A stretch of DNA of 64,000 nucleotides from Welwitschia mirabilis (lineage: Eukaryota > Gnetophyta > Gnetopsida > Welwitschiales): contig JBOZIK010000001.1 in the NCBI GenBank assembly GCA_051453625.1, positions 214,401,765 through 214,465,764 of the forward strand, read 5' to 3'. Made by a program: the position numbers and the translations under genes. The notes under the pieces were generated by a model. The model saw only the letters and a list, made by a program, of their open reading frames with translations. It searched no databases and had not been told where the DNA came from. Shown in pieces: positions 1-11,804 of this stretch (positions within the stretch are counted from its first letter, which is position 1; each line of letters starts with the position of its first letter).

Positions 1-1779
1 TAGTGATGAAATCTAATTATGAGGATGATAATTATTTAGATTATCTTAATTTAGCTGTTATGTTATGAATACATCACATAAGTGCATGCATATAAGCCTA
101 TCTAATACATATATTTAGTTTATTATTTGTCCAAGAAAAATAATTTGAAATTTATTTTATTTATGTTATTACAAACAATCTTACATAAAAGAAAATAATA
201 TATATATGTAGGTAATTTTCATTTGGTATATTAGAGGATAATTGCATTTGAAAAGTATAGTAATGGTAATCAAGTTAATGTAACTAGGTTCCTTATAATC
301 CATATTGATAATAGTACCTTTTAAATAAATTAAAATGCTAATATAAAGTTCTTTTTTACAAATAAATATCCTATACATGAAATTATGACTTTTAAAAACC
401 TAATTTCTCTTAGTTTAAATAGTAATTTCTAAAATGATAATGTGATTAATGAGGAGAAAACTAAAATGTAATACATAATTATTAATTAAATTTATGTAAC
501 TACAAAATAAATAAAGGAAATAAAAATGAAAATAACTAACTAATTTAACTAGATTTCTAACGTGAAAACCCTCCTAAATATCTACATAAATATATTAAAA
601 TGAAAAAAAAAAATTAAAGAATAGAGATATATAACTAATTAGGTAAACTTAACTTATACTAAATAAGAATTTCACTTTTCATTAAAGAACAAAGCCCTAA
701 TAAGAAAATCATAATCTGTACTTTACCAAATAATATTTAGCAAAAATTATAAAACTATAATATTATTTTAATAGTTATTCATATTATATTCTTGAATTAT
801 TATCATAATTTTATTATACAAATTTTCTATAATTAATGACTTTAATTATAGATTTTTTAATTTTCTTATGAGACAACAACTAAAAATTAATAATTAATTA
901 TCTATTAAAAAGATTATGATAGTATTTTAAAACTAAAATCCTGATAGGCTCTCTTGAAATTAACTCTCTTAAGCTTAAATTTCCATATATTTTTTAGGAT
1001 GATAATGTAAATTTTTAAAAATATAAAATTTTAAAGTTATTATAATACGCCACTACACTAAAAAGACTATAACTTCTAAATTACTTTAGATTTTTAAGTT
1101 ATTTTAGATTTTTTTAAAAATACTATTTAATTTTCTATAATAGATTATTCATTTCTTACATAAAAATTATTAATCTTGTAAACTAAAAATAATTACTTGT
1201 TATTTCCTATTTTTAATTAATTTTAATAAAATAATTTAAAATAATTATTAAGTCTTAGGAAAATTACTATTTTTAAATTTTTATCATCTTTATTAAATCC
1301 TAGATTTTAAAAATAATCATTACATTTTATTTGATATTTACTAAGTATNNNNNNNNNNATTTTGAAAAAAATTTAACTTTAGATACAATAATAACATAAA
1401 AATTCACAGATAATTTTAAGAAACTATAGTTGATAGAATTAATATAAATAATTAATTTAATTAGTTCATATAATATACAAAATAAAATATTACTAAAATG
1501 AATCTATATTAATTGGGAAGAATTAATGCATAATATGAGTTTATGTTAATTAGAAAAAATAAATGCATAAGATTAACTTGAACTAGAGGAATTCAATAAG
1601 CGTTAGGATTAACAAGAAAGACTACTTAGCATAAAATAAATAAAGGATACAATAATCCACCCTAATAAGGTAACCGTAATTCATATTTAATGCATAAAAA
1701 AAAAAGTTTTTAATAATCCATAATACACATGGATATACAAATATTAAAGTAAGATTTCTCACCACATAGCCAAATTTTT
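1..1779. other. Unassigned A+T-rich DNA, possibly the 3' part of the minus-strand LTR
   Basis: This stretch is extremely A+T-rich with frequent stops in all frames and a 10-N gap at 1,349-1,358. If the neighbouring minus-strand LTR is full length (about 3.6 kb), this stretch would be its 3' part, but I could not align it convincingly. No coding region is supported. A 65-codon minus-strand frame at 181-378 is made of low-complexity residues and is not credible. Confidence 0.35.
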
Positions 1780-3200
1780 TGATTAATAGTCTTATCAAAT
1801 AAGCATGTAAAGATATCCTTTAAACCTCTCCCTTATCTTGGTTTGAGCCTAATAAGAGAGATAAATTTTATAAAAGAAACAATAAAATAAGAATATGTAA
1901 CGTCATAAGGTAATACTCTATTATTCCACTGATTTAAGACAACATAAGAAAAACAAACTAGTAGAAGAAATGAATTTAGAAAAGTAATGAGTAGAAAATA
2001 CTATGTGATAGAGATTGATGAAGATTTGATAAAGATGTAAGTTCAAATATTCTTAACTTTAATTTTCAAGCTTATAGCTCTAATATCCAAGCTTTAAGTA
2101 TTAAGCTTCACATTCAAAAGTAAGTAAATAACGAGAAAAGAGAGGAAGTTGATGAGAAGAAAATTTAATATCATTTACTTATATAAAAATGAAAAAGTTA
2201 GTTTTAGTGACGAAAGGGCTTTGTTTACACATAAATGATACATCAAAATTTCTTAATATAATTAGTCAAAGATCATATAGATCATCTTATTCATATAGTA
2301 ATATTATTACATGAAATTAGATAAGAATGATCACATTAAATTAAATAATATTAATCCTTGAAACATTAGATTAACTTAAGTGGTAATTGACATTCATATA
2401 TAAATGACAAGAATACATTGTATTTATAACTCATATACTTATCTAGGATGAGTAATTCTCTTACTTCAATTAGTAAGGTTAATTATGAACATTACTTTTT
2501 TATGTTAGTTTTATCTTAGTCTTTCATATTCTTATAATGGTATTTAATCAATTCAAAAAATTTACTCCACAATGTGTAATATGCATTAAAAGAATAATTT
2601 TTTTCTATGTATCAATTTCAAGACTACCATGTGTTATAATAAGATAGATTTTCCAATTCTAGTGAATAAAAAAATGTTATGAACCAAGTACTTTTACAAA
2701 TATAAAAAAGGATGGAAGTCATTGTAGATTAGAATATACTCTTCATCCTTCTTAAGTGATGGATAAGAGTGCATGTACATATTCACATGCTTATTATCCA
2801 TTAACACAAAATACAAGAAGAACATTTCATAGTATGTAGTTGAGTCAATGTTTTCCATACTTCTTTATCCATATTAGCCACTCATGTTTACCAAGTAATT
2901 TTGCTTTCTTAAGTTAGATGAGATACATGATTAAAGAAGTAATAAAAATATTTCATATATCAAGTAGTTAATATTTTATTATTAATTTATATCTTCTTGT
3001 AAAATTTTTAAAAGAATAATCTTACCATGTAAATTGGATTCATTTACATTAATGAAATTATGTTATTTCAACATTTGAATTTATTTTGTTTATTAGTTTT
3101 ATTTTTCATGAAAAATTCAAATTTTCATAATTAATTGTTAAAAATATCAAACATAAAATAATTCAAAAACTTAGAATAATTACTTTAAAAAGATCATACA
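1780..3200 (-). mobile_element. Chromovirus (Ty3/gypsy) LTR, degraded minus-strand copy
   Basis: Read on the minus strand, this stretch follows the order of landmarks in the chromovirus LTR at 17,125-20,706 and its sister at 26,531. These are a block ending in ATAAGCATG followed by ACATGCACT (about 2,770-2,800), a block with TTGATTCATAG-like and ATTGGAATTGAAG-like words (about 2,530-2,700), CCTTACTAATT followed by AGTAAG and ATTACTCAT (about 2,440-2,490), and the ACTTTTGAA / AAGCTTGGA cluster followed by ATCTTCATCAATC (about 2,020-2,130). The copy is more decayed than the others. Its limits are uncertain: it may extend to about 3,300 on the right and off the left edge of the window. It shows that the family is present in both orientations. 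Confidence 0.5.
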
Positions 3201-5786
3201 AGTATTCATAAATCCAAGTTAATCATAATGTACATCTTTAACATAAGAAAAATATAAGACATTATTAGTGATAAAACTAAATAATAGTTTACATAAAGCC
3301 TCTAATTAAAGAAGGGATTCATTTTAAAATTTTAGTATAGGAAAGAGTATCATATAATTAATGGATTAACATGCCTAAAATTTAAGTTATTGAAAGTTTA
3401 TAAAATGTGGAATATAATAATTAAAAACTCTAGATACCTAACCTTCACTCTTAAAATGGACATATGATGTTGAAAGTAAACTATCCCAAGTTTCATGCCT
3501 TCTTTCTTAACTCAAAAGGATTTTAAAGATGAGAAACATAATTCAAAATAAAATTTTAAGGATATTGAACATGGAAAATAAGTCCTATTTTTTTTTTTTA
3601 AAATGTGTTACTTTAGTTTGATTATATCCATCTTTAACTATCAAGTATTGTTTGTAGTAAGCATCTAAAATCTCTAAAGGTAGGTTCTTAAACTATTATT
3701 CCATGAAATAAAAAAAAGGAAAAACCTACCCTCATACTTCAAAGATACATTTTTGGGTTTATGAAAAACCATATACAAGGTTTTGTAGCACACTTGATAC
3801 TAAAGAAAGTATAAAACTTTTTGAAGTAAAAGTAATGAAAGAGTACTTATGTGGTTGTTACAACTACTTGAATAAGTTTTAAGAGAATTATTATTTCTTT
3901 AATAAGCTTATAGTCATAAAGATGAAGGCACTCTCAATTTATTTTTCTGTTTCATCTTTGCAATATGGAGAATTACCAATTCATTAATTCATGAGATAGA
4001 AGTAATGATGGATACGTAGATCATTGCCAATAATTTCAAGATAATTAATTATAACCTTAGGATATGGTAATATTTTTTACTATCTCTTTTTAGTATGAGA
4101 CTTTATTTAGATCAAACACTATAATCCCTAAATGTCATCATTTGTAAATTGAAATACGAAGAGGATAAAATATTCTAAGGAAGTAACTTACATGTAGGTT
4201 ATTTTAACTAAAGCCATTCAATGATAAGAACATGTTTTTCTTTAGTAATATTAAACTTATTTCATAAGAGAAAAATAAAACTTAAATATGGATAAAATAT
4301 AGTTTATATTCTTTGTTTTAACTATTTTTCTCTATCCTAATCATTATTTTTACTTGTAACTTCTCCATTTCATACATCACAACATAATACTTAATTTTAA
4401 TTTAATTTTAATAAAATAAAAAATATAATATCATGAAGTTAAAAACCTTAAATAGAAATATTAATTAATGAATCTTATAAGAATTTTAAAAAGTAAAGTT
4501 GTTGATATGATGGTAGTGTAACCAGTGGAATATTCATTCATTATTTAAGGGGTTATGGATTTGAAATTCTGAATGCATTTAATATATTATAAGTATCAAG
4601 AATGATTAACTAATTTGTTTGGTCCATCATAGTAACTATAATTTTAAGGAAGATACAATCACTAAGAGTTTGAAATTTTACATATTAATAAAAAAGTTAA
4701 TTGTAGTAAATAAAGTTAAGTCATAATTATTAGAATAAGTTTTGTAGAGGTAAATTACATAATAAATAGTTAAAATATAAAAAAAGACAATTAAATGGAG
4801 TTTTTTTTTGAAAAAAAATCTTTATGCATTCTTTCATCATAAGGTAAAAATTATATTATGCGTTGTATACAATTTTAGCTTAGAACATAATCAAAAAGAT
4901 GCAATCATATGTTAATTACTTCCTATAGCTAATCAAGCACTACTTAAATGATTCATGTTTAAAGTAGTTTCATGGACAATGAAGCTAGATTTATCCCTCT
5001 TAAGAGTGGAGAAATAAAATTGATCTTTTATTAACTATTATTTACAACTAGAAAATTAAATAATGTTCATTTTTACAAAGTAGGAAATTATGCATTTTTG
5101 GATTATAAAGAGAAAGATAATATTCTATAGCATCTTACTTTTCATATTAAGAATAGGAAAAAAAATGTATGACTAGATGTTAGTTACCTCTATAGCTAAT
5201 TTGACACTAGTTAGATGGTTCATTCTTAGAGTACTACATGAAGAAAAAGACTTATTTTATTCCTCTAAAGAGGAAAAAAACCAAAATTAACCTTTTATTT
5301 AATCATATTTTAATAAGGCTTTCTGTTAATATTAATATGATGGTAGATAAGTTAGCTAGGTACACTAAACATGATGACTTTTATTACATTTGAAAACTTA
5401 TAATATGAATGCTTGTGAAATCCAACATCCTCTTTTTCTTTACTTAAAGGATTGAACTTAAATCTATCCTAAATAAGATATGAATAGCATTATCAAATCA
5501 TTAATATTGACATAGCATTTTGTTAAAGTGTAGAGTGTAGGTGATTTCTTTAGATATGAATTTGTTACTTCTAGGTAATAAGTCTCTTATTTATCTAGTT
5601 TGTACTAGATTAATTTTAGAAATTACCTTCGTAGTGAGGAAGGCTATGTTATTAAATATGAAGTAAATTATATTAAGAAATATTAAGTAGTAACATTATA
5701 CAAATGAGATGCCTAAAATTCACTATTATGGACATGATCCTTAGATTTTTGGAGTAATTCATTTGATGCATAACTAAGGAGGGTAT
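3201..5786. other. Unassigned A+T-rich DNA
   Basis: No retroelement domain, LTR landmark or credible frame was recognised on either strand. If the LTR to the left is the 3' LTR of a minus-strand chromovirus, the last internal bases of that element would lie here, but no chromodomain or integrase signature is visible. The only structure seen is the diverged tandem pair at 4,912-5,310. Confidence 0.4.
4912..5310. repeat. Diverged tandem pair, period about 265 bp
   Basis: The block beginning GTTAATTACTTCCTATAGC (4,912 to about 5,040) is repeated at about 5,180-5,310 as GTTAGTTACCTCTATAGC. Both copies continue in the same order through a CTAAT..GCACTA / CTAAT..ACACTA word, GATTCAT / GGTTCAT, a CTCTTAAGAG / CTCTAAAGAG dyad and CTTTTATT. 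The two copies differ at many positions, so the duplication is old. No product is implied. Confidence 0.55.
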
Positions 5787-6999
5787 TGCAGTGTGACTTT
5801 GTGAAATTCTTAAGTCCTTAGAAAAACCTTGTAAATCATAGAAGCTTGCTTAAAATAAATACTATTATAGATAAGAATTACGCTAAATATAAGGGACCAG
5901 GTTAGAAGTATTAAAATTTATTTTGATAAAGTATTTTTAGTCTTTTTACTTTAGGTAAATCAAATTAATAAATAATGCAGGAATATAATACAAGATGCAT
6001 GAAAATGTAATTCTTAAAATAGAATGCAAATAAAATAAGTAATGAATCTTTCTAACTACCAATTTTTTTGTTATAAGATTATCCCTTATAACTTATATTA
6101 ATTATAAAACCTATCACTTAACTCTATCCAACATATGCTACAAGGAACATCAAATGGAATATAGATAAATGCAACTATTAAGTTATGGAAATGCAATATG
6201 GAATGAAATGCAAGTATTAAACTAATAATATAAACCTTAACAAAGGTTTCCCTTATGATATAGACCAAGTATGAAACTATCATGGAATCATAACCAACAT
6301 ATACCATAAGGGAGATGCACACAGTAGAAGTAAAGCAATCTTTTATTAATCTTAAACATACATTTTCTTATAAGGTAACCACACCTCAATGTAATATAGA
6401 TAGCCTAATACCAAGAAATACTTTTCTCTACAGCATAGGATAGATCTCTTACTCTTAATGGTATAAAAGATGAATTTTAGAATGAGAGAAAGAGGGGTAT
6501 TTATAGTTCTACATAGAAGATTTTAGAACAAAATCCTAAAAGTCAAAGATGATACTTAATATCCTACATGAGGTGCATGACCCCATTACAAAGATAATTT
6601 TTTTGTTTGTATAAAATACTTATCATCCTCACTATTGTTTAAACAATTATCAGAGATGACATCTCACAACAAAAGATGACTTATTAGTTTCTAGCCTTAT
6701 AGCTTTAGTTCATGTTAGCATCACTCTTGTCTTAACTATCATTGGGATGACATAGGGAATGATAGGATTCTTGAGATTCTCAAATAAAATAAATAAGCCT
6801 ATTAGATCATTTATCTTCCCCTCAAAATTCTAAGTATCAAAATCTGCCTAAAATACATTCAAATATTCCAAGAATTACATGTTTTCAACATCATCCATCA
6901 ACTCTTCATAATAATTAGAATTTAATCTAAACATATCTAAATGTCCTACAAAAGTACTCAAAATACTCTATCAAATACATATAATTTGGCATTGCAACA
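5787..6999 (-). repeat. 3' LTR of the Athila-like element
   Basis: This LTR aligns along its length with those at 11,805-13,001, 33,736 and 54,279-55,476. Its plus-strand left end reads TTGCAGTGTGAC and its right end TTGGCATTGCAACA, giving TG..CA-type ends. It carries a TATAAATA box on the minus strand at 6,498-6,505. It also holds two copies of the ATCATCC..GGGATGAC dyad motif (about 6,625-6,665 and 6,730-6,765). The adjacent bases at 7,000 onward are the PPT, so this is the 3' LTR. A minus-strand frame at 6,098-6,322 lies inside it and is not a gene. Confidence 0.8.
6498..6505 (-). promoter_or_regulatory. TATA box of the Athila-like LTR
   Basis: TATAAATA on the minus strand. The same octamer occurs at the matching place in the sister LTRs at 12,520-12,527 and 55,010-55,017, so it survives in three otherwise diverged copies. 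It is the expected core of the U3 promoter that drives the genomic RNA. Activity today is not implied. Confidence 0.6.
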
Positions 7000-7020
7000 T
7001 AGCCCCTACTTAGCCTTATT
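7000..7020 (-). promoter_or_regulatory. Polypurine tract (PPT) beside the 3' LTR
   Basis: On the minus strand, AAGGCTAAGTAGGGGCTA runs directly into the LTR start. The same place in the sister element at 55,477-55,500 reads AAGGATAAGTAGTGGGCTA. PPTs prime second-strand DNA synthesis and always abut the 3' LTR, which fixes the orientation of the element. Confidence 0.65.
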
Positions 7021-9300
7021 AGTCCCTAATGAAGTAAGTAATTAACTACAAATTACAAGTCAAATTAACTAAGATAAATAGTAACTACAGAAGCATAAAT
7101 TAAGTTTAAAAATCTTTACCATATAGGAATAAGTATAAAACTATTAAAATTATGTAGTACCTCTAAAGGATCTGTAACAAGTCTATCATCCTAACTATCA
7201 TCTAGACAACTATGGGAATGACAGGCTTAAGAAATTAAAATGAAAGTAAAGTGCCTATGAACATGATCATTAATTAAAAAAAAAAATTTTCAAGTACTTT
7301 AATTTATGTTATCCCTCCAATTAGAACATTTAACACATAACAAGATAGAAAGTAAATGTTATACATAAGAATCATCTTAAGATATAACCCTAATAACTCA
7401 AAAAGGATGATGTTTATGAATACTAAAAAATATTGATAACTCAAAATGGCGTGTATAAACTAAGTAGCGAGTTTTAAGTACAATCTAAAATGGATAAATA
7501 CATAAAAGACAATTATAATATTACTCCTCTCATGGTTCTACAATGAAGTTTGCATGGTATCTCATAGGTGAAAATGGAGAAGGAGAATGCACATCTTCAT
7601 TTAGAAAGAATGTACTAAAAGCCTCTTATTTATTATTTGTCTTCCTCATCAATATAATAATACATATTACACAAATAATATGAAATCATAACTAGATCAG
7701 CACATGTTGTATATGTATCATGAAAGCTTAAAAATTTACATTCATAATTAAAATTTTTACTTAAAGATATCTCAAAAATATGTCATGCTTACCACTTGTG
7801 AATCAATATGTCCCATATCATGATAATACGAGAAGGAGTTATTCTTGTTTGAGTCATCATTTAGACAATAGATGTAGTATGACAATCAAAAAATAAATAT
7901 TTGATGAAATAGTGAAGTCCAGGTAGAGTTAGATAATCAATGATAGCAACAGTAAGCTCATAGAAAGTTATCATGAAGTCTGAGAGATAGGTAAAAGTAA
8001 AGATTTTTCATTAAGAGAATCATGATAAAGGAGTCAAAAGTGGAAAGAAGTCAAGGCAATAGAAAAGGCCTATAAGATAGGACAATGATAATATACCAAC
8101 TAGAGTGAAGCAATGCTAAGAAAAATCCTCAAATGTACCCAAACTCAATAAGCATTCAAGATTTGTAAGTGGATATATCTAAAATCAAAAATAGAAATGG
8201 GAAAAGAAATCATCATGAACGAAAGAGATGTTATCTATCAAAGTTCTAAAATAAGGATAATGCTATAGATAAAAATTGCAAGTAAAAATAANNNNNNNNN
8301 NNNNNNNTGATTGAATGACCTAGTTCTAAATATTGTGCTAAAAAAATATGAAAATGACTCTAAAATAATAAACAAAATAACTAGAGGAAAAAAAGTTAAA
8401 ATGAACAACTTAGAACATGAAGAAGATTGTGTATCTATCCTAAATTCTAATCTAGTAAAGCCCTATGATAGAAATCATAAAATGGCCTAAATAATGATGC
8501 ATGAAATAATGCAAAAACTTTATAAAGTACCATTTAAAAAGGTGGAGATTATGACAATATGAAGTATATCTAATGTTCTAACTCAATGAATGATAAGATC
8601 AAAAGCTACTCAAAAATAAACTCATCTTCTTTGCACACTAGAATCTAAAAAATCAAAACGATCATGTGGGATTATTATATGTACAATGAGTTTAAAAAAC
8701 TAGCAATGCCTCTGATAACACCAGAAACATCACTAATCTTGTAGCCTGTAAGTGATAATTCTTTATATGATGAAAGGAGTGTAACCACTATCAGAGGAGT
8801 AAGGACCTATGAAGCATGGCCAACTAAATCCTACATGGAGTTCCAATAACTACCACCACCACCAAAGATTCCTCTTGAAAAAGTTTACCTTAGTGTAGTA
8901 GATCATCATGATGACCATGTTTATAGATTAGATATAAGAACATGCTCATTAATTTATTTATTTATTTTAGTAAATAAAATAAAATGCTACATATTAAGTA
9001 TTCTTAAGGATAAGTCTAAAGTAATGAGATGAGAAATAAGGGAGGAAATATTTAAATACTTACACCACTGACAGAAAATAAAAAACCAAGGCATCTTCCT
9101 TTAAAATTAAATTCATAGACATATGAATCTCTTACAATTGGGTGAATCCAACCATATCACTTTGAAATGTCCAAGTAAAAGATTATTTGTTATGGTAAAT
9201 TCATAAAGTAATACATAATGTTTAAGTAAGAGGATGATGTCCACCAAAATAAATTGACTAAATAAGAATTTAGACAATAGGAGGAGGAGTTCCAAGTATT
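7021..9300 (-). other. 3' region between integrase and 3' LTR of the Athila-like element
   Basis: This part is shared with the sister element at 55,500-59,100. Blocks at about 8,400-8,620 match 57,490-57,700, and 9,060-9,220 matches 58,790-58,950. A 16-N gap lies at 8,292-8,307. In the Athila lineage this position may carry an env-like third frame. I see no signal peptide, transmembrane pattern or conserved frame that I would call one. A dyad motif copy lies at about 7,186-7,230. A 60-codon minus-strand frame at 9,113-9,295 is not credible. Confidence 0.6.
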
Positions 9301-9304
9301 ATAT

Positions 9305-9475
9305 ACAAGGTTTCATTGGTAGGTATCTTATAGATATTTAACCTTCTATTTATTAACTTCTAAATAGCCTAAGTATTTGGGTTGAAGATTTCAACTAAGC
9401 TATTAGAATGTACTTTTTCTAAAATATAAGGACCTAATAATTTAAAGGTTAACTAGTTGTATAAAATATGCACTT
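9305..9475 (-). pseudogene. Integrase C-terminal fragment, Athila-like
   Basis: The minus-strand translation contains LLGPYILEKVHSNSLVEI followed by FNPNT, then stops. This is the SRWxGPF..V...G.VEI end of gypsy integrase, where the protein finishes and links to the host DNA-binding tail. The same place in the sister element (59,110-59,280) reads WVGPYLIEKVHSNGSFEI. Two in-frame stops follow FNPNT. The upstream integrase core is absent: homology to the sister ends near 9,480. Confidence 0.7.
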
Positions 9476-9875
9476 AGGTATTGTACTTTTCTTGAAAAAG
9501 TAAGGAACAAACAAAGTAGAAAACCATGAATAAAACATAAAAGGTATACAATAATTTCGAATAAAATGAATTATAGGAAAAGAGAGTAAGATGATGAAAC
9601 CTTGATGCCACAAATTTTAGAATATAAATAAGAGATGAAGAAGTGATAAATTTCATAGGAAAATAATCTCTTATTGAATCAGCATAAATAATGAGTATTG
9701 TTACATAATTCATATAAATAATTATTTAAAGAATGAATCCAAAACATTTTTTAAGGATTTTTATAATGTTTAATAACATTAAGAAGCTTCTTAAGATTTA
9801 ATTCTAAGTATGGATTGTTATAAAAATGATAAGATTTATCCAATTTAAATTTCTAAGATACACCAAGTCATACTT

Positions 9876-11090
9876 TTAAAAAGAGTAATTATTAAAAGCA
9901 TAAGGTATAGTGGGCATGAAAGGAGAGGGAAGAATATTACTTTGAGTATGACATGGAGTTTTAAAAGAAAGATATTGAGAAATATTAGAACTAGACTCTT
10001 CAATATTATGGATTTCATTAAAGTTAAGGAAAAGAATATGACTTTGAGAATTGCTTGAATGTTGAAATGGAAAAGATGGAGAGACATTACCATTATTAAC
10101 ATCACAAAATAATTTGGAAGTAGAAGTAGAAGTAAAGATATTATTTGGAGTTTTACATAAAAACAAAATTTAAAGGGATTCAAAAGCACAAGTAGAATTT
10201 TTAGGTTGGTTTATTACATTGAAATAAACAAGTATATCCTCTATTAAGTTTTCTTAAATCTTCATGAATCCTTCATTATGTTCCTTTTTTTCATTGCTTT
10301 TTTATTATTACTTTGTTAAGTTGTTTTTCACTTTCTCCATCCTTATTTTTTACTGCATCTTCAATATATTTTTAACTATTACTATCATTCTCCAAGTTGT
10401 TAGATTTATCAAAAATATCATTAACAGAAATGTAATTACTATCTTGATCATGGATTGAAAATTTTCAAATTCTTCATGAAATTATTCCTCTATTGCATCT
10501 AGATTTTTTACAGTAGATGGATTCTAAGGATATAATTTAGTGTCTCAATATCATCATCTAATGAATAATTATCCTTATCCTTATTTTTGAAAAATTGAGT
10601 TGAGTCATTGTTATCTTTCTTTTGGCCATCTCTTAATAACTAGGGTGTTAAAGTTTGATTCGAAATTTTATTTTTTATTCTAAATCAAGAAATATTTTCA
10701 TTTGTTCTTAAGTTATTCTCATTTTTCTAAAAGTAGAATGTGGTAGAATAAGCTAAATAAGTTTGAGAATATTATGTTGTAAAAGAATCTTAAGATAGTT
10801 GTTTTTATAACATTGTTTCTTAAAGGACTCTAATTAAATTTTCTAGGTTCTTGATTGGTTTTCTAATTTTTTTTTATTAACTTCTTGTATCTTCTTCATT
10901 TCCTTAATTGACTAATAAAGCAAGTCTTCTTCTTCTTCATTATAATTCATGAGAGATGGTCCTTCTTCATAGTAATTCACAGGAGATGGATCTTCTTCAT
11001 AGTATTTCATGGAAGATGCTTTGAATTTGCTAAAATAATTATAGGATGCTTTTCTAAATGAGGTGAAATCCTTAAAATGTTAAAAACATT
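9876..11090 (-). pseudogene. Broken frame of unknown function inside the Athila-like element
   Basis: On the minus strand several stretches read as protein between scattered stops and at least one frame change. Near 10,920-11,080 there is a run of about 50 codons with an imperfect triplicated block (MKYYEEDPSP, VNYYEEGPSL, MNYNEEEEDL). It is followed after one TAG by a Lys/Glu-rich coiled-coil-like stretch (SIKEMKKIQEVNKKKLEN). Then come Asp/Asn/Ser-rich segments at about 10,380-10,620 and a 96-codon open Ser/Asn/Pro-rich segment at 9,876-10,166. I recognise no gag, protease or pol motif. It sits where gag-pol should be, so it may be the private frame of a non-autonomous derivative, an extended gag, or captured host sequence. 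No function is assigned. Confidence 0.45.
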
Positions 11091-11101
11091 TATTGAAATT
11101 T

Positions 11102-11783
11102 CTACACAAAGCTTAAAAAGAAGAGGGAAAAAAATAAGAAGGTTGAAAAGAGGAAGGGGTCTAGTTCCTAGTCTCAACATCATTTCGTATTGTCCACCCT
11201 CTCTCTACAAAACTTTTATAGAGTAGTGTTTTATAATTTTTCTTATAAATCCTCAAGTTTCTCCTCCTTTTAGGAAAATTTTTTTTGAAGGGTTATTTTA
11301 TCACTATTCATAAAAACAAATTAGAAGTATGAATAAGAAGAATTAATCGTATTACTTCATGCTTAAAAATGCATAATGACTATCATTTTTATTGTGATGA
11401 GAGCAAATAATGGAATGATTAGAGAAAATTTATAAAAATAAAATAACAAATTGTAGAAATTAGAAATGACAATTATCATCCTCTGTGTCATGGGGATGAT
11501 AGAGAAGATCATGTATTATTATACTACTAACAACAAGAAACATAAAACCTAAAATTATTATGAAAAAATAAATATAAAAATTTTAATTGTAGACTATCAT
11601 CCTTAATTTTGTGGAGATGACAAAAGGAACGACAAGGCTTATCAATACTATAGAAAATAAAAATTATAGAAAATAAACCTATGAAATCTAGAGTAGAAAT
11701 ATAGCACTATTCAAATAAATAAATCAAATCAAAATCTAATGTACTTAAATAGATAGTGATAATCCTTTAGCTCGTTGTAACCT
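11102..11783 (-). other. 5' leader of the Athila-like element
   Basis: No coding signal was seen between the PBS and the broken frame. It contains two clear copies of the GTCATCC..GGGGATGA dyad (about 11,468-11,515 and 11,593-11,640). These are among the few G+C-richer words in the stretch. Confidence 0.4.
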
Positions 11784-11801
11784 TTCCTAGAAATAATGCC
11801 A
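11784..11801 (-). promoter_or_regulatory. Primer binding site, tRNA-Asp type, decayed
   Basis: The minus strand reads TGGCATTATTTCTAGGAA, starting three bases after the LTR end. The PBS known for Athila-lineage elements (complementary to tRNA-Asp) is TGGCGCCGTTGCCGGGGA. All but one of the differences are transitions of the kind produced by cytosine deamination on one or other strand. This supports both the orientation and the Athila affinity. Confidence 0.65.
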
Positions 11802-11804
11802 AAA

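Noticed and set aside
4912-5310. Possible LTR pair of a short element
   Set aside because: The repeats are almost adjacent, with no PBS, PPT or interior between them; a plain tandem duplication explains them.
9845-10189. 114-codon Leu-rich minus-strand frame
   Set aside because: It overlaps the more protein-like frame at 9,876-10,166 in another phase. The Leu/Ile/Phe-rich composition is what T-rich DNA gives in a wrong frame.
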